A DNA stretch of 64,000 bases, taken from the NCBI GenBank assembly GCA_963783085.1, contig CAWAMJ010000013.1:26715-90714 (forward strand), given 5' to 3'. Origin of the DNA: CAVYUC01 sp963783085. GTDB lineage: Bacteria; Bacteroidota; Bacteroidia; Bacteroidales; Prolixibacteraceae. Position numbers and translations under genes: made by a program. This document shows positions 9,632 through 18,159 of the stretch, piece by piece. Position 1 is the first letter of the stretch. Every line of letters begins with the position of its first letter. A model generated the notes under the pieces. The model ran no database searches, was not told the origin of the DNA, and worked only from the letters and a program-made list of their open reading frames with translations.

Positions 9632-11041
9632 TTATGTTTTTTTCGTAAGTAAAACTACGTTTTCTACATGATGTGTATGCGGGAACATATCCACAGGTTG
9701 AACTTTTGACACCTGATAAAATTCCGACATCAGGGAAATATCACGAGCCTGTGTCGCTGGATTGCAACTTACATATACAATCTTATCGGGTAGCATTTCT
9801 AATAATGCTTTAACCACATCGCCATGCATTCCGGCCCGCGGGGGATCTGTAATTACAACATCCGGCCTGCCATAGTTATAACTGAATTCCTCGTTTAATA
9901 CATCTTTTAAGTCTCCTGAAATGAAGTCGGTGTTCACAATGTGATTTAATTCCGAGTTTTCTCGCGCATCATCAATCGCTTCAGGTACATATTCAATACC
10001 TACTACTTTCCTTGCATCTCCTGCGATAAAGTTGGCAATAGTACCTGTTCCGGTATACAAATCATAAACAACTTCGTTTCCTGTTAGTCCGGCAAAATTG
10101 CGAGCCACTTTATATAACTCATGCGCCTGCCAGGAATTGGTTTGATAAAAGCTTTTCGGTCCAATTTTAAATTTCAGGCCTTCCATCTCTTCAACAATAT
10201 ATTCACGACCGTTAAATAATTCAACGTTTAAATCTGTAATAGTATCGTTTCCTTTCGGATTGATAACGTACATGAGCGAGGTTATTTCCGGAAATGCATT
10301 CATCAGAGATTGTAACAGCATTTCCCTTTCTTGCTTATCTTCTTTGAAAAAAGAAACAATGACCATTATTTCACCGGTTGAAGTTGTGCGAATTATCAAC
10401 GTACGCAAAAATCCGACTTTTTGTTTGATATCGAAAAATTGCAAGCGATGCTTACTGGCGTAATCAAAGATAAAATTTCTGATTTCGTTGGAGGGCGCAG
10501 GTTGTAACCAGCATTTATTAATTTTAATCACTTTATCAAAAAGGCCTGGAACATGAAATCCCAATGAATTAAAGTCATTTATCGATTTGTCGGACTGAAC
10601 TTCTTCATCTGTAAGCCAGCGCTTATTCGAAAATGTAAATTCCAGCTTATTTCTGTAAAAAGTATTTTTCTCTGAACCCAAAATCGGCAATAACTCAGGA
10701 ATTTCAACCTTTCCTATACGTAGAAGTTGGTCTTCCACCTGTTTCTGCTTATAAAACAATTGTTGGTCATATGGCAAAAACTGCCATTTACAGCCACCGC
10801 AGACACCAAAATGTTCACAGAAAGCTTCCGTTCTGTTTTCCGAAAACTGATGAATTTTTGTGATTATCGCTTCCTGGTATTTTTTTCTTTTCCTGGTAAC
10901 CTGCAAATCAACAACATCGCCCGGAACTGCATGTTTAGTAAATATAACCACATTATTAATTCTTGATAATGCTTTTCCTTCAGCACCAACATCCTCAATT
11001 TTTACCTTTTCGTAGAAAGGCAGCTTCTTTTTTCTACCCAC
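9632..11041 (-). CDS. rlmD: 23S rRNA (uracil-5-)-methyltransferase, RlmD/RumA type
   Basis: The enzyme transfers a methyl group from S-adenosylmethionine to C5 of a uridine in 23S rRNA. An N-terminal TRAM domain (about residues 10-65) is followed by iron-sulfur ligands Cys75, Cys81, Cys84 and Cys177 (CEHFGVCGGCKW, KINKCW). The SAM-binding motif DLYTGTGT and the catalytic motifs DPPRAGMH and VSCNPATQARD come next. Length of 469 residues fits. The start is a GTG, giving MGRKKK as in relatives. It lies 10 bases from a -7 box, so the mRNA is almost leaderless. The exact target (U1939 or another position) is inferred from the family only. Confidence 0.9.
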   Translation of the reverse strand: MGRKKKLPFYEKVKIEDVGAEGKALSRINNVVIFTKHAVPGDVVDLQVTRKRKKYQEAIITKIHQFSENRTEAFCEHFGVCGGCKWQFLPYDQQLFYKQKQVEDQLLRIGKVEIPELLPILGSEKNTFYRNKLEFTFSNKRWLTDEEVQSDKSINDFNSLGFHVPGLFDKVIKINKCWLQPAPSNEIRNFIFDYASKHRLQFFDIKQKVGFLRTLIIRTTSTGEIMVIVSFFKEDKQEREMLLQSLMNAFPEITSLMYVINPKGNDTITDLNVELFNGREYIVEEMEGLKFKIGPKSFYQTNSWQAHELYKVARNFAGLTGNEVVYDLYTGTGTIANFIAGDARKVVGIEYVPEAIDDARENSELNHIVNTDFISGDLKDVLNEEFSYNYGRPDVVITDPPRAGMHGDVVKALLEMLPDKIVYVSCNPATQARDISLMSEFYQVSKVQPVDMFPHTHHVENVVLLTKKT

Positions 11042-11051
11042 TTTTTTTCAG

Positions 11052-11059
11052 CAAATATA
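11052..11059 (-). promoter_or_regulatory. -7 box for rlmD
   Basis: On the minus strand this reads TATATTTG, a perfect -7 box, 11 bases upstream of the GTG start. It implies a leader of only a few bases. Confidence 0.5.
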
Positions 11060-11206
11060 ATAGTTAGATGAAAAATAAGATGAAAATCAATGCCAAAGAA
11101 TCCCAATTAAAATCCAGCCTATCCCATTTTGGGAAAACAGTCGCATTTTAAATTCTTATACCTTAATTTGTTTGATACATGTTAGCATTTTTGAACGTTT
11201 TTTACT

Positions 11207-11214
11207 TATATTTG
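11207..11214 (+). promoter_or_regulatory. -7 box for the 6S-like RNA
   Basis: TATATTTG matches the primary-sigma -7 consensus. The expected start site near 11221 places the whole structured RNA downstream. Confidence 0.5.
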
Positions 11215-11220
11215 TTTTGA

Positions 11221-11383
11221 TTTAATGGTTGGTTTTATTTTCAGAAATAGAACTTATAAGGGGAAAGCATCTTCTGTATTTATGATTGGTTTTGTGTTTA
11301 GGGGTTTGTAAATCATCAATCATCTTCAAAAAGCGTCCATAGCTTTCCCCTTTCTTCTTTTACCCGCTAAGGGTATTTTTTTT
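11221..11383 (+). ncRNA. Structured small RNA, candidate 6S RNA
   Basis: About 160 bases lie between a good -7 box and a clean intrinsic terminator, with no open frame. An 11-bp perfect closing stem, AAGGGGAAAGC (11258-11268) with GCTTTCCCCTT (11342-11352), encloses a large internal bubble of 13 and 18 bases. An upper stem ATGATTG (11282-11288) with CAATCAT (11317-11323) carries the apical loop. A closing stem, large asymmetric bubble and apical stem are the layout of 6S RNA, which mimics an open promoter and sequesters the housekeeping RNA polymerase. 6S-like RNAs (the Bacteroidales-1 motif) are known in this group. The 6S identity is inference from shape; that it is an independent structured transcript is better supported. 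Confidence 0.6.
11361..11383 (+). terminator. Intrinsic terminator of the structured RNA
   Basis: TACCC (11361-11365) and GGGTA (11371-11375) close a 5-base loop and are followed by eight T residues. Confidence 0.75.
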
Positions 11384-11421
11384 ACCCCATTTTCCATCAA
11401 AATATTTTCATCATTAATACT

Positions 11422-11429
11422 TATCTTTG
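11422..11429 (+). promoter_or_regulatory. -7 box for the ABC-F gene
   Basis: TATCTTTG is a full match to TAnnTTTG and lies 20 bases before the ATG at 11450, giving a very short leader. Confidence 0.6.
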
Positions 11430-11449
11430 CCCTCTTTTCAATTTAAAAG

Positions 11450-13396
11450 ATGATCTCATTAAATAATATAAATGTTAAATTTGGTGGATTCGAGCTCCTT
11501 AAAGACGTTAGCTTTTTAGTTAATAAGGATGACAGGATCGGACTAACAGGGAAAAATGGCGCAGGTAAATCTACCTTGTTAAAACTCATATCTGGCGCCG
11601 TGGAACCTTCAGAGGGGTCCGTCAGTATGCCAAAAGATGTTTTAATTGGCTATTTGCCGCAGGAAATGAAACTTACAGATTCCCGAACGTTGAAAGAAGA
11701 AACTGTATTGGCTTTCGACGGTATTATAAAATTGAAGAAAGATATTGAAATCCTGAATGAAAACATTGCAAACACAACCAATTACCATTCGCCGGAATAT
11801 TTAAAAATGCTTGATCAGCTAAACGAACTACACGAAAGATATGCAATTCTTGGAGGTGACAAATACGAAGCGGAACTTGAGCAAACGCTGATTGGCCTTG
11901 GTTTCGAACGGAATGATTTTAATCGTCCGACTGCAGAATTTAGCGGTGGATGGCGAATGCGTGTCGAGTTGGCAAAACTTCTGTTAAAAAAACCCGATAC
12001 TATTTTACTGGACGAACCTACAAACCACCTGGATATTGAATCAATTCAGTGGCTCGAAGATTTTCTTAAGAATTACAAAGGCGCTGTTATCCTTGTTTCA
12101 CATGATAAAGCTTTCTTAAATATGGTTTGCAATCGTACGATTGAGATTTCCCTCGGAAAAATAACCGACCAGAAAATGAAGTTCTCGGATTTTGTGGAAT
12201 GGAAAAAGGAACAGCGCGAAATACAAATGGCGGCGTATCGAAATCAGCAAAAAGCGATTGAAGAAACAGAAAAGTTTGTCGAACGCTTTCGATATAAAGC
12301 AACCAAGGCTGTGCAGGTACAATCGCGGATCAAACAGCTCGAAAAACTGGAGAGAATTGAAATCGAAGAAGAAGACAAAACAGCATTAAAACTGCGCTTT
12401 CCACCGGCTCCACGTTCCGGGAAAGTTGTGGTTGAAGGAAAAAACATAACAAAAAAATACGAAGACCTTTTGGTTTTAAACGACATCGATTTCAATATAG
12501 AAGCCGGTGAAAAACTTGCCTTTGTTGGTCGCAACGGCGAAGGAAAAACTACCCTGGTAAAAATTATCACGGGAGAATTGGAGCATGCGGGGATGTTACA
12601 ATTGGGGCACAATGTAAAAATTGGATACTTTGCGCAAAACCAGGCCCGGCTTTTAAACGAAGAATTAACTGTTTTTGACACCATAGACGAAATTGCAGTT
12701 GGTGAAATCCGAACTAAAATTCGTGATGTTTTGGGAGCTTTTATGTTTTCCGGCGACGACGTGGAGAAAAAAGTAAAAGTATTAAGTGGTGGCGAAAAAT
12801 CACGGTTAGCAATGATCCGGTTGATGTTAACACCCGTTAATTTCCTGATTCTTGACGAGCCTACCAACCACCTCGACATGCAATCGAAAGAAATTCTGAA
12901 AGAAGCTTTGAAAAGTTTTACCGGAACAGTACTGGTGGTTTCGCACGACAGGGAATTTTTGGATGGTTTGGTAAATTGCGTTTATGAATTCAAGAACAAA
13001 AAAATTAAACAATATCTGGGTGGGATTTATGAGTTTCTTGAAAAAAGGAAAATGGACTCGCTTCGGGAATTGGAGGTTAATAATGCTTCAACACCTCTAA
13101 AAATTAATGGTTCTTCAAAAAGCACATCACAGCTATTGAGCTTCGAAGAAAAAAAAGAGATAAATAAGAATATTTCGAGGTTACAAAAACAGGTGAGCCA
13201 AACCGAAGAACAAATCGAAAAACTGGAGGTTAAAATCTCAGAATTTGACAATCATTTATCATCAGGACAAGTTGTTGAAGACAATGCAGTGTTTGAAAAA
13301 TATAACCAATTGAAAGTAAATTTAAATAATTTATTTATGGATTGGGAAAATCAACAAAAAGAACTCGAAAACTGGTGTTCGAAAAAAAACTGGTAA
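11450..13396 (+). CDS. ABC-F family ATPase (Uup/EttA-like)
   Basis: This is a soluble protein with two ABC ATPase domains and no membrane segment, the layout of ribosome-associated ABC-F factors. Domain 1 has Walker A GKNGAGKST, signature FSGGWRMR and Walker B TILLDEPTNHLD. Domain 2 has GRNGEGKTT, LSGGEKSR and FLILDEPTNHLD. A charged linker joins the domains (about residues 240-310). A C-terminal coiled coil, rich in Glu and Lys, covers about residues 560-648, which favours the Uup branch. Known members act on the translating ribosome or affect transposon excision. The stop codon shares one base with the start of the next gene, indicating translational coupling. No specific antibiotic-resistance role can be claimed. 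Confidence 0.9.
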   Translation: MISLNNINVKFGGFELLKDVSFLVNKDDRIGLTGKNGAGKSTLLKLISGAVEPSEGSVSMPKDVLIGYLPQEMKLTDSRTLKEETVLAFDGIIKLKKDIEILNENIANTTNYHSPEYLKMLDQLNELHERYAILGGDKYEAELEQTLIGLGFERNDFNRPTAEFSGGWRMRVELAKLLLKKPDTILLDEPTNHLDIESIQWLEDFLKNYKGAVILVSHDKAFLNMVCNRTIEISLGKITDQKMKFSDFVEWKKEQREIQMAAYRNQQKAIEETEKFVERFRYKATKAVQVQSRIKQLEKLERIEIEEEDKTALKLRFPPAPRSGKVVVEGKNITKKYEDLLVLNDIDFNIEAGEKLAFVGRNGEGKTTLVKIITGELEHAGMLQLGHNVKIGYFAQNQARLLNEELTVFDTIDEIAVGEIRTKIRDVLGAFMFSGDDVEKKVKVLSGGEKSRLAMIRLMLTPVNFLILDEPTNHLDMQSKEILKEALKSFTGTVLVVSHDREFLDGLVNCVYEFKNKKIKQYLGGIYEFLEKRKMDSLRELEVNNASTPLKINGSSKSTSQLLSFEEKKEINKNISRLQKQVSQTEEQIEKLEVKISEFDNHLSSGQVVEDNAVFEKYNQLKVNLNNLFMDWENQQKELENWCSKKNW

Positions 13397-14154
13397 TGGT
13401 TAACAGTGAATATATTTTTGGTACAAGGGCCGTTATTGAAGCGATAAGAAATAATCGCCCTATTGAAAAAGTTTTTCTAAAAAAAGGACTTAACAATGAG
13501 TTGTTCGCAGAGCTTTTTCAACTTCTGAAACAGCACCAAATTCCCTTTCAGTTTGTACCGGCAGAAAAAATTAACCGGATTACAAGAAAAAATCATCAGG
13601 GAGTTTTGGCTTTATTATCCCCGGTTGAATTTTACGATGTTGAATCGCTGTTACCCGGAATTTTTGAAAAGGGCGAGAGTCCGTTTTTGCTGATTCTCGA
13701 CCAGATTACTGATGTACGTAATTTTGGTGCAATTGTACGAAGCGCGGAATGTGCAGGTATTCATGCTATTGTTTTTCCGGAGAAGGGAATGGCAAGAATT
13801 GGTGGCGATGCGGTAAAAACCTCTGCCGGTGCATTGCATCATTTACCTTTGTGCCGTTCAAAAAATTTAGCGGAGACCATAAAATTTCTTAAAGAATCCG
13901 GTATCCATATTGTTGCAGCCACAGAAAAAGCAACATCATTGTATACTGAAGCAAAAATGGGCGGTCCGCTTGCGATAGTTATGGGTTCGGAAGAAAAAGG
14001 CATCTCTGAAAACGTTTTATGCCAGGCAGATGCGGAAGCACTAATTCCGGTTTTGGGGAAAATTGAATCGTTAAATGTATCGGTGGCAGCAGCCATAATG
14101 ATGTATGAAGCTGTCCGACAACGAACTATGAATTCACAGGAATTGAACGTTTAA
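13396..14154 (+). CDS. rlmB: TrmH-family SPOUT rRNA 2'-O-methyltransferase (RlmB-like)
   Basis: SPOUT enzymes use a trefoil-knotted fold to methylate ribose 2'-OH groups; RlmB acts on Gm2251 of 23S rRNA. The N-terminal substrate-binding domain begins YIFGTRAVIEAI. The three SPOUT motifs follow: DVRNFGAIVRSAE (motif 1), VMGSEEKGIS (motif 2) and ESLNVSVAAAIMMYE (motif 3). The start is the ATG at 13396 inside the TAATG overlap with the ABC-F gene. A longer frame from 13342 would overlap the upstream gene without homology. The pairing puts two ribosome-related genes together. Its 3' end overlaps the convergent Lrp gene by 29 bases. Confidence 0.9.
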   Translation: MVNSEYIFGTRAVIEAIRNNRPIEKVFLKKGLNNELFAELFQLLKQHQIPFQFVPAEKINRITRKNHQGVLALLSPVEFYDVESLLPGIFEKGESPFLLILDQITDVRNFGAIVRSAECAGIHAIVFPEKGMARIGGDAVKTSAGALHHLPLCRSKNLAETIKFLKESGIHIVAATEKATSLYTEAKMGGPLAIVMGSEEKGISENVLCQADAEALIPVLGKIESLNVSVAAAIMMYEAVRQRTMNSQELNV

Positions 14155-14593
14155 AAGATTCTTCAAGCGAAATAAATGTTTCGGTGCTGGCAATTCCCGG
14201 TATTTTCTGAATTTCGCTGCTTAAAACACTTTTCAGATGTTCATTGTCTTTGGCGTAGACTTTAATAAAAATAGCGTATTGCCCGGTAGTATAGTGGCAT
14301 TCCACAATTTCGGGTATTAATTTTAACTTTTCCACCACTTCCGAAAATAAACTTCCTTTTTCCAGAAAGATTCCGATGTAACTGCAAGTTCTGAATTCCA
14401 CTTTTTTGGGATTAATGTGGTAACCTGATCCTACAATAACGCCTAAATCAATCATCCGGGTTACGCGTTGATGAACGGCAGCTCTTGAAACTCCAACTTC
14501 TTTCGCCACATCTTTAAACGGAATCCGTGCATTTTGAGTTATAATATCCAAAATCTTCAGGTCAACATCGTCGAGGTTATTTCTTAGTGTCAT
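14126..14593 (-). CDS. Lrp/AsnC-family transcriptional regulator (first copy)
   Basis: A 155-residue regulator with an N-terminal winged helix-turn-helix (DVDLKILDIITQNARIPFKD, then VSRAAVHQRVTRM) and a C-terminal RAM ligand-binding domain (IVECHYTTGQYAIFIKVYA). Lrp/AsnC proteins form octamers or dimers and sense amino acids. It is close in sequence to the regulator at 16172-16654 and faces away from the ammonium transporter gene between them, with a shared 236-base upstream region. Control of ammonium uptake is therefore likely but inferred. Its 3' end overlaps rlmB by 29 bases. Confidence 0.92.
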   Translation of the reverse strand: MTLRNNLDDVDLKILDIITQNARIPFKDVAKEVGVSRAAVHQRVTRMIDLGVIVGSGYHINPKKVEFRTCSYIGIFLEKGSLFSEVVEKLKLIPEIVECHYTTGQYAIFIKVYAKDNEHLKSVLSSEIQKIPGIASTETFISLEESFKRSIPVNS

Positions 14594-14829
14594 TTTTATT
14601 TTATTTCCGTTTCAAAAACATAAATCTCAAAACAAACTACTTTGCTGACGAAATTATACAAATCATTCTTTTTTATTAGCAAAATTACCCCTTTCATTTA
14701 TCATTGTTATCAAATTATTAATTTAGCTCATTTTATTTTATCATAATTCCACAAATTACCCACAAAAAATAATTAAATGATATTTTTACGGAGTTTTAAT
14801 GTCAATAAGATAGCAAAATCTAAAAAAAA

Positions 14830-16158
14830 ATGAAAAGCAAAAAAAGATGGTGGTTTATATTGGCGTTGCTGGTAATTGCAGCTTTATTAGGTGCTTTCTT
14901 TTCGGCAGGTAATAAACCGCAAAATTATACGGATATAGATTCAGGGGATACTGCCTGGATGTTAACAGCAACGGCACTTGTACTTTTAATGACGCCCGGA
15001 TTGGCATTTTTCTATGGCGGAATGGTTCAGCCGCGGAACATCATTTCAACAATGCTCCAGAGTTTCATTGCGATGGGAATTGTTAGTGTTTTATGGGTAA
15101 TTGTAGGATTCAGTATTGCTTTTGGAGATAGTATTGGCGGCGAAGGCTACGGACTGTTTGGAAATCCAGCCACGTTTTTCATGTTTCGAAATGTTAACGG
15201 GGGGACAGATCCTAATTTATCGCCAACTATTCCGTTGGCTGTATTCGCAATGTTTCAGCTAAAATTCGCGATAATTACACCCGCTTTAATCACAGGTTCT
15301 TTTGCAGGCAGGGTCCGTTTTCGGGCTTATATGCTGTTCATGTGCCTGTTTACCATCTTCATTTATTCTCCTCTGGCCCACTGGACCTGGCATCCGAACG
15401 GTTTTTTAAGAAATTGGGGAGTACTTGATTTTGCCGGTGGCACGGTTGTACACATGTCGGCGGGTTTTGCAGCCCTCGCCGGAGCTATTTTTCTTGGCCG
15501 GAGAAAAGATGCCAATAAAGAATTCAAGCCCGCGAATATTCCATATATATTACTGGGCGCCGGAATGCTCTGGTTCGGTTGGTTTGGTTTTAATGCAGGT
15601 TCAGCGCTGGCAGCGAATTCAGTAGCAGCATCGGCGCTTGTAAATACCAATACAGCTTCAGCGGCAGCCATGTTAACCTGGATTTTTTATGATGGCGCCA
15701 AAGGGAAAAAACCGTCGGCTGTGGGAGCATCGATTGGTTTGGTGGTGGGGCTGGTAGCAATAACGCCAGCGGCAGGTTTTGTAAATGTCGGATCAAGTAT
15801 TTCAATCGGAGTAATTGCAGCTATAATCAGCAATTATGCAATAACCCTCCGCACCAAATCGACTCTGGACGATACACTTGATGTATTTCCGGCACACGGA
15901 ATGGGTGGGATCGTCGGGATGATAGCTACAGCGGTTTTTGCGAACGATGTTGGATTGATTCACGGCCACATTACCACGCTCCTCTTTCACTTACTGGCGC
16001 TTGTAATTGTTGCCGTTTTCACCTTTGGCGGTTCATTGCTGATGTATAAAATTACAAACTATATCGTACCACTTCGAATTTCGCCCCAGGGAGAAAAGAT
16101 TGGCCTCGACATCAGTCAACACAATGAGTCGTATAATTTTATGTACATCGAGGATTGA
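14830..16158 (+). CDS. amt: Ammonium transporter, Amt family
   Basis: Amt trimers conduct ammonium across the inner membrane. The 442-residue protein has an N-terminal hydrophobic segment (residues 7-27) and then the eleven-helix Amt core. Landmarks are the signature MTPGLAFFYGGMVQ and the two pore histidines, His208 (VVHMSAG) and His356 (FPAHGMGG). No glnK/P-II gene is adjacent, although that is the commonest partner. Instead it is bracketed by two paralogous Lrp/AsnC genes, both on the opposite strand. No recognisable -7 box was seen in the AT-rich upstream gap, so expression may depend on an activator or sigma-54. Confidence 0.95.
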   Translation: MKSKKRWWFILALLVIAALLGAFFSAGNKPQNYTDIDSGDTAWMLTATALVLLMTPGLAFFYGGMVQPRNIISTMLQSFIAMGIVSVLWVIVGFSIAFGDSIGGEGYGLFGNPATFFMFRNVNGGTDPNLSPTIPLAVFAMFQLKFAIITPALITGSFAGRVRFRAYMLFMCLFTIFIYSPLAHWTWHPNGFLRNWGVLDFAGGTVVHMSAGFAALAGAIFLGRRKDANKEFKPANIPYILLGAGMLWFGWFGFNAGSALAANSVAASALVNTNTASAAAMLTWIFYDGAKGKKPSAVGASIGLVVGLVAITPAAGFVNVGSSISIGVIAAIISNYAITLRTKSTLDDTLDVFPAHGMGGIVGMIATAVFANDVGLIHGHITTLLFHLLALVIVAVFTFGGSLLMYKITNYIVPLRISPQGEKIGLDISQHNESYNFMYIED

Positions 16159-16171
16159 TTGTCATGCAAAA

Positions 16172-16654
16172 TCATTTAACGGGAACTTGTCTTTTAAACT
16201 CCATTTCCAGAGACATAAAAGTTTCTGTGCGGGCAATTCCTTCTATGTCTTTCAGTTCATCGTCGATGATTTGCTTTAGGTGCTTGTTGGTTTTGGTTTG
16301 TATTTTTACGAATATAGCATATTGCCCGGTAGTATAATGACATTCAACAATTTCAGGAATTTTATGCAAAGCTTCCACCACCTGGTTGTGGTACTTTGCC
16401 TTGTCGAGGTAAATTCCCATGTATGCACAGGTGTTATATCCTAACTTTTGCGGATTTATAATAAATTCGCTTCCTTCAATAACGCCTATATTGAACAGAC
16501 GCTGAACGCGCTGGTGAATTGCCGCCCCCGAAACGCCGCATTCCCTCGCAACTTCCAGAAATGGAATACGTGCATTTCGTGTAATCAATTTTAATATCTT
16601 TTCATCTAATTGATCAATATCCGCCGCCTGTTCGAGGTATTGTTTTGTATCCAT
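16172..16654 (-). CDS. Lrp/AsnC-family transcriptional regulator (second copy)
   Basis: A 160-residue paralog of the regulator at 14126-14593. It shares the winged-helix core (KITRNARIPFLEVA-like region, GAAIHQRVQRL) and an almost identical RAM stretch (PEIVECHYTTGQYAIF in both). It has about ten extra N-terminal residues. It converges on amt, with only 13 bases between the two stop codons. The two copies probably arose by duplication and could form mixed oligomers; that is inference. Confidence 0.92.
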   Translation of the reverse strand: MDTKQYLEQAADIDQLDEKILKLITRNARIPFLEVARECGVSGAAIHQRVQRLFNIGVIEGSEFIINPQKLGYNTCAYMGIYLDKAKYHNQVVEALHKIPEIVECHYTTGQYAIFVKIQTKTNKHLKQIIDDELKDIEGIARTETFMSLEMEFKRQVPVK

Positions 16655-16784
16655 GTTTAAATCTCTTCTATTTTCAATTTATTAAGCAAAAGTATCAAAA
16701 ATTAATAATTAATAAGTTGAAATACCCTGCAACATAATCTTTATCACAAAATCCCATAAATGAACAATGATATAAGATCCCGAA

Positions 16785-18104
16785 TTATTTGGATACCAAA
16801 GCTCTGGAAATATCGGAACCGGAAGGTGACTGGAAAACCCGAAGTTCAAATTCCGGAATAACGGCAAGAATATGATCGAAAATATCTGCTTGAATTGCTT
16901 CATAATTTGCCCAGGCTGTGTCCTTGCTGAATACATAAATTTCTATTGGCAGGCCCTTTTCGGTGGGTTGTAAATGCCGGACCAGAAAAGTCATTTGCTG
17001 ATGGATTTTCGGATGTTGGCTAAGATAAACTTCAAGGTATTTTCTGAAAATCCCAATATTGGTCTGCCTTCTTCCGCTAATAACATCTTCAATGGAAACT
17101 TTTCTTTTTTTATTGAATTCCTGAATTTCGTTTTCCTTTTCTTTAATATAATATCGAATCAATTCAAATTTTTCAAACCGGTTTAACATAGCCTCATCAC
17201 AAAATTTTATGCTCCCCATATCAATATAAACCGAACGTTTTATCCTTCGTCCTCCTGATTCCTCCATCCCTTTCCAGTTGTTAAACGATTCCGAAACAAG
17301 AGCATAAGTAGGTATTGTAGAGATTGTTTTATCCCAGTTCTGAACTTTTACGGTGTTCAGCGTAATATCAATTACTGTTCCATCGGCACCGTGGCTATCC
17401 ATTTGTATCCAATCGCCTATTTTTACCATATCATTGGCCGACAGTTGAATGGATGCAACGAAACCCAAAATGGTATCTTTAAACACCAAAATTAACACAG
17501 CTGCTATTGCCCCCAGTCCGGCCAGTAAAACAGTAGGATTGCGCTCGATAATAATGGCAATAATCATGATGGCTGCAAGGCAGAAAATTAAAATCTTAAT
17601 TAACTGAATATAACCTTTAATCGGCCGGTTTTGTGCGTAAGGAGTTGTATTATAAATTTCGAGGCCGGAGTTCAGTAAAGCATTGGAAACAAAAACAACA
17701 ATCATTGTAAAATATATCCGCGAAACTTTCAGGAGAAAACCTGCCACTGAAAAATAGTAATCATTCGCTAAAAGTTGCAGCTTTTCAGGCGATAATTCAC
17801 TTAATTCCTGATGAATATCGGGATAGGAAAAATAGGCGGTGTAGTATAAAATAAATGCAGGCGCCAAATGGGCCAGGCCCTTAAAAACCCTGTTTCGTAT
17901 CAAAATATCATCCCAGGTTGTTTTAGTACGGCGCGCCAAACCGGAAACAACCTGCAGAAAAACCTGCCGCGTAATAAAATGCGCAAACCAGGCGATGAAA
18001 ATAATCGATGTTAATACAATTAGTGCCGCCACAGGTTTTGCAAATACCTGCAACTGATCGAACTGGCGAAAATATTCCAGGAGAAATTTGTAAAAAGTTC
18101 TCAT
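16785..18104 (-). CDS. MscS-family mechanosensitive channel (YbdG-like)
   Basis: The 439-residue protein has four to five N-terminal membrane segments, ending in the pore helix region AGLGAIAAVLILVFKDTILGFVASIQL. The MscS beta domain (DMVKIGDWIQM, HGADGTVIDITLNTVKVQNWD) and a C-terminal alpha/beta domain follow. The length and the long insertion after the beta domain (about residues 270-350) resemble YbdG/MscM rather than the short MscS. Such channels open under membrane tension and release solutes during hypo-osmotic shock. It is transcribed alone, divergent from the M64 peptidase gene with 55 bases between the starts. Confidence 0.9.
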   Translation of the reverse strand: MRTFYKFLLEYFRQFDQLQVFAKPVAALIVLTSIIFIAWFAHFITRQVFLQVVSGLARRTKTTWDDILIRNRVFKGLAHLAPAFILYYTAYFSYPDIHQELSELSPEKLQLLANDYYFSVAGFLLKVSRIYFTMIVVFVSNALLNSGLEIYNTTPYAQNRPIKGYIQLIKILIFCLAAIMIIAIIIERNPTVLLAGLGAIAAVLILVFKDTILGFVASIQLSANDMVKIGDWIQMDSHGADGTVIDITLNTVKVQNWDKTISTIPTYALVSESFNNWKGMEESGGRRIKRSVYIDMGSIKFCDEAMLNRFEKFELIRYYIKEKENEIQEFNKKRKVSIEDVISGRRQTNIGIFRKYLEVYLSQHPKIHQQMTFLVRHLQPTEKGLPIEIYVFSKDTAWANYEAIQADIFDHILAVIPEFELRVFQSPSGSDISRALVSK

Positions 18105-18159
18105 AAATGATTAGAATGATTATTACTATTTTTAGCCAAAAATAATAAATGAACATCAC

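Noticed and set aside
12244..12879. 211-codon antisense frame inside the ABC-F gene
   Set aside because: It is a shadow of the ABC-F coding frame, with Ser- and Phe-rich sequence and no homology.
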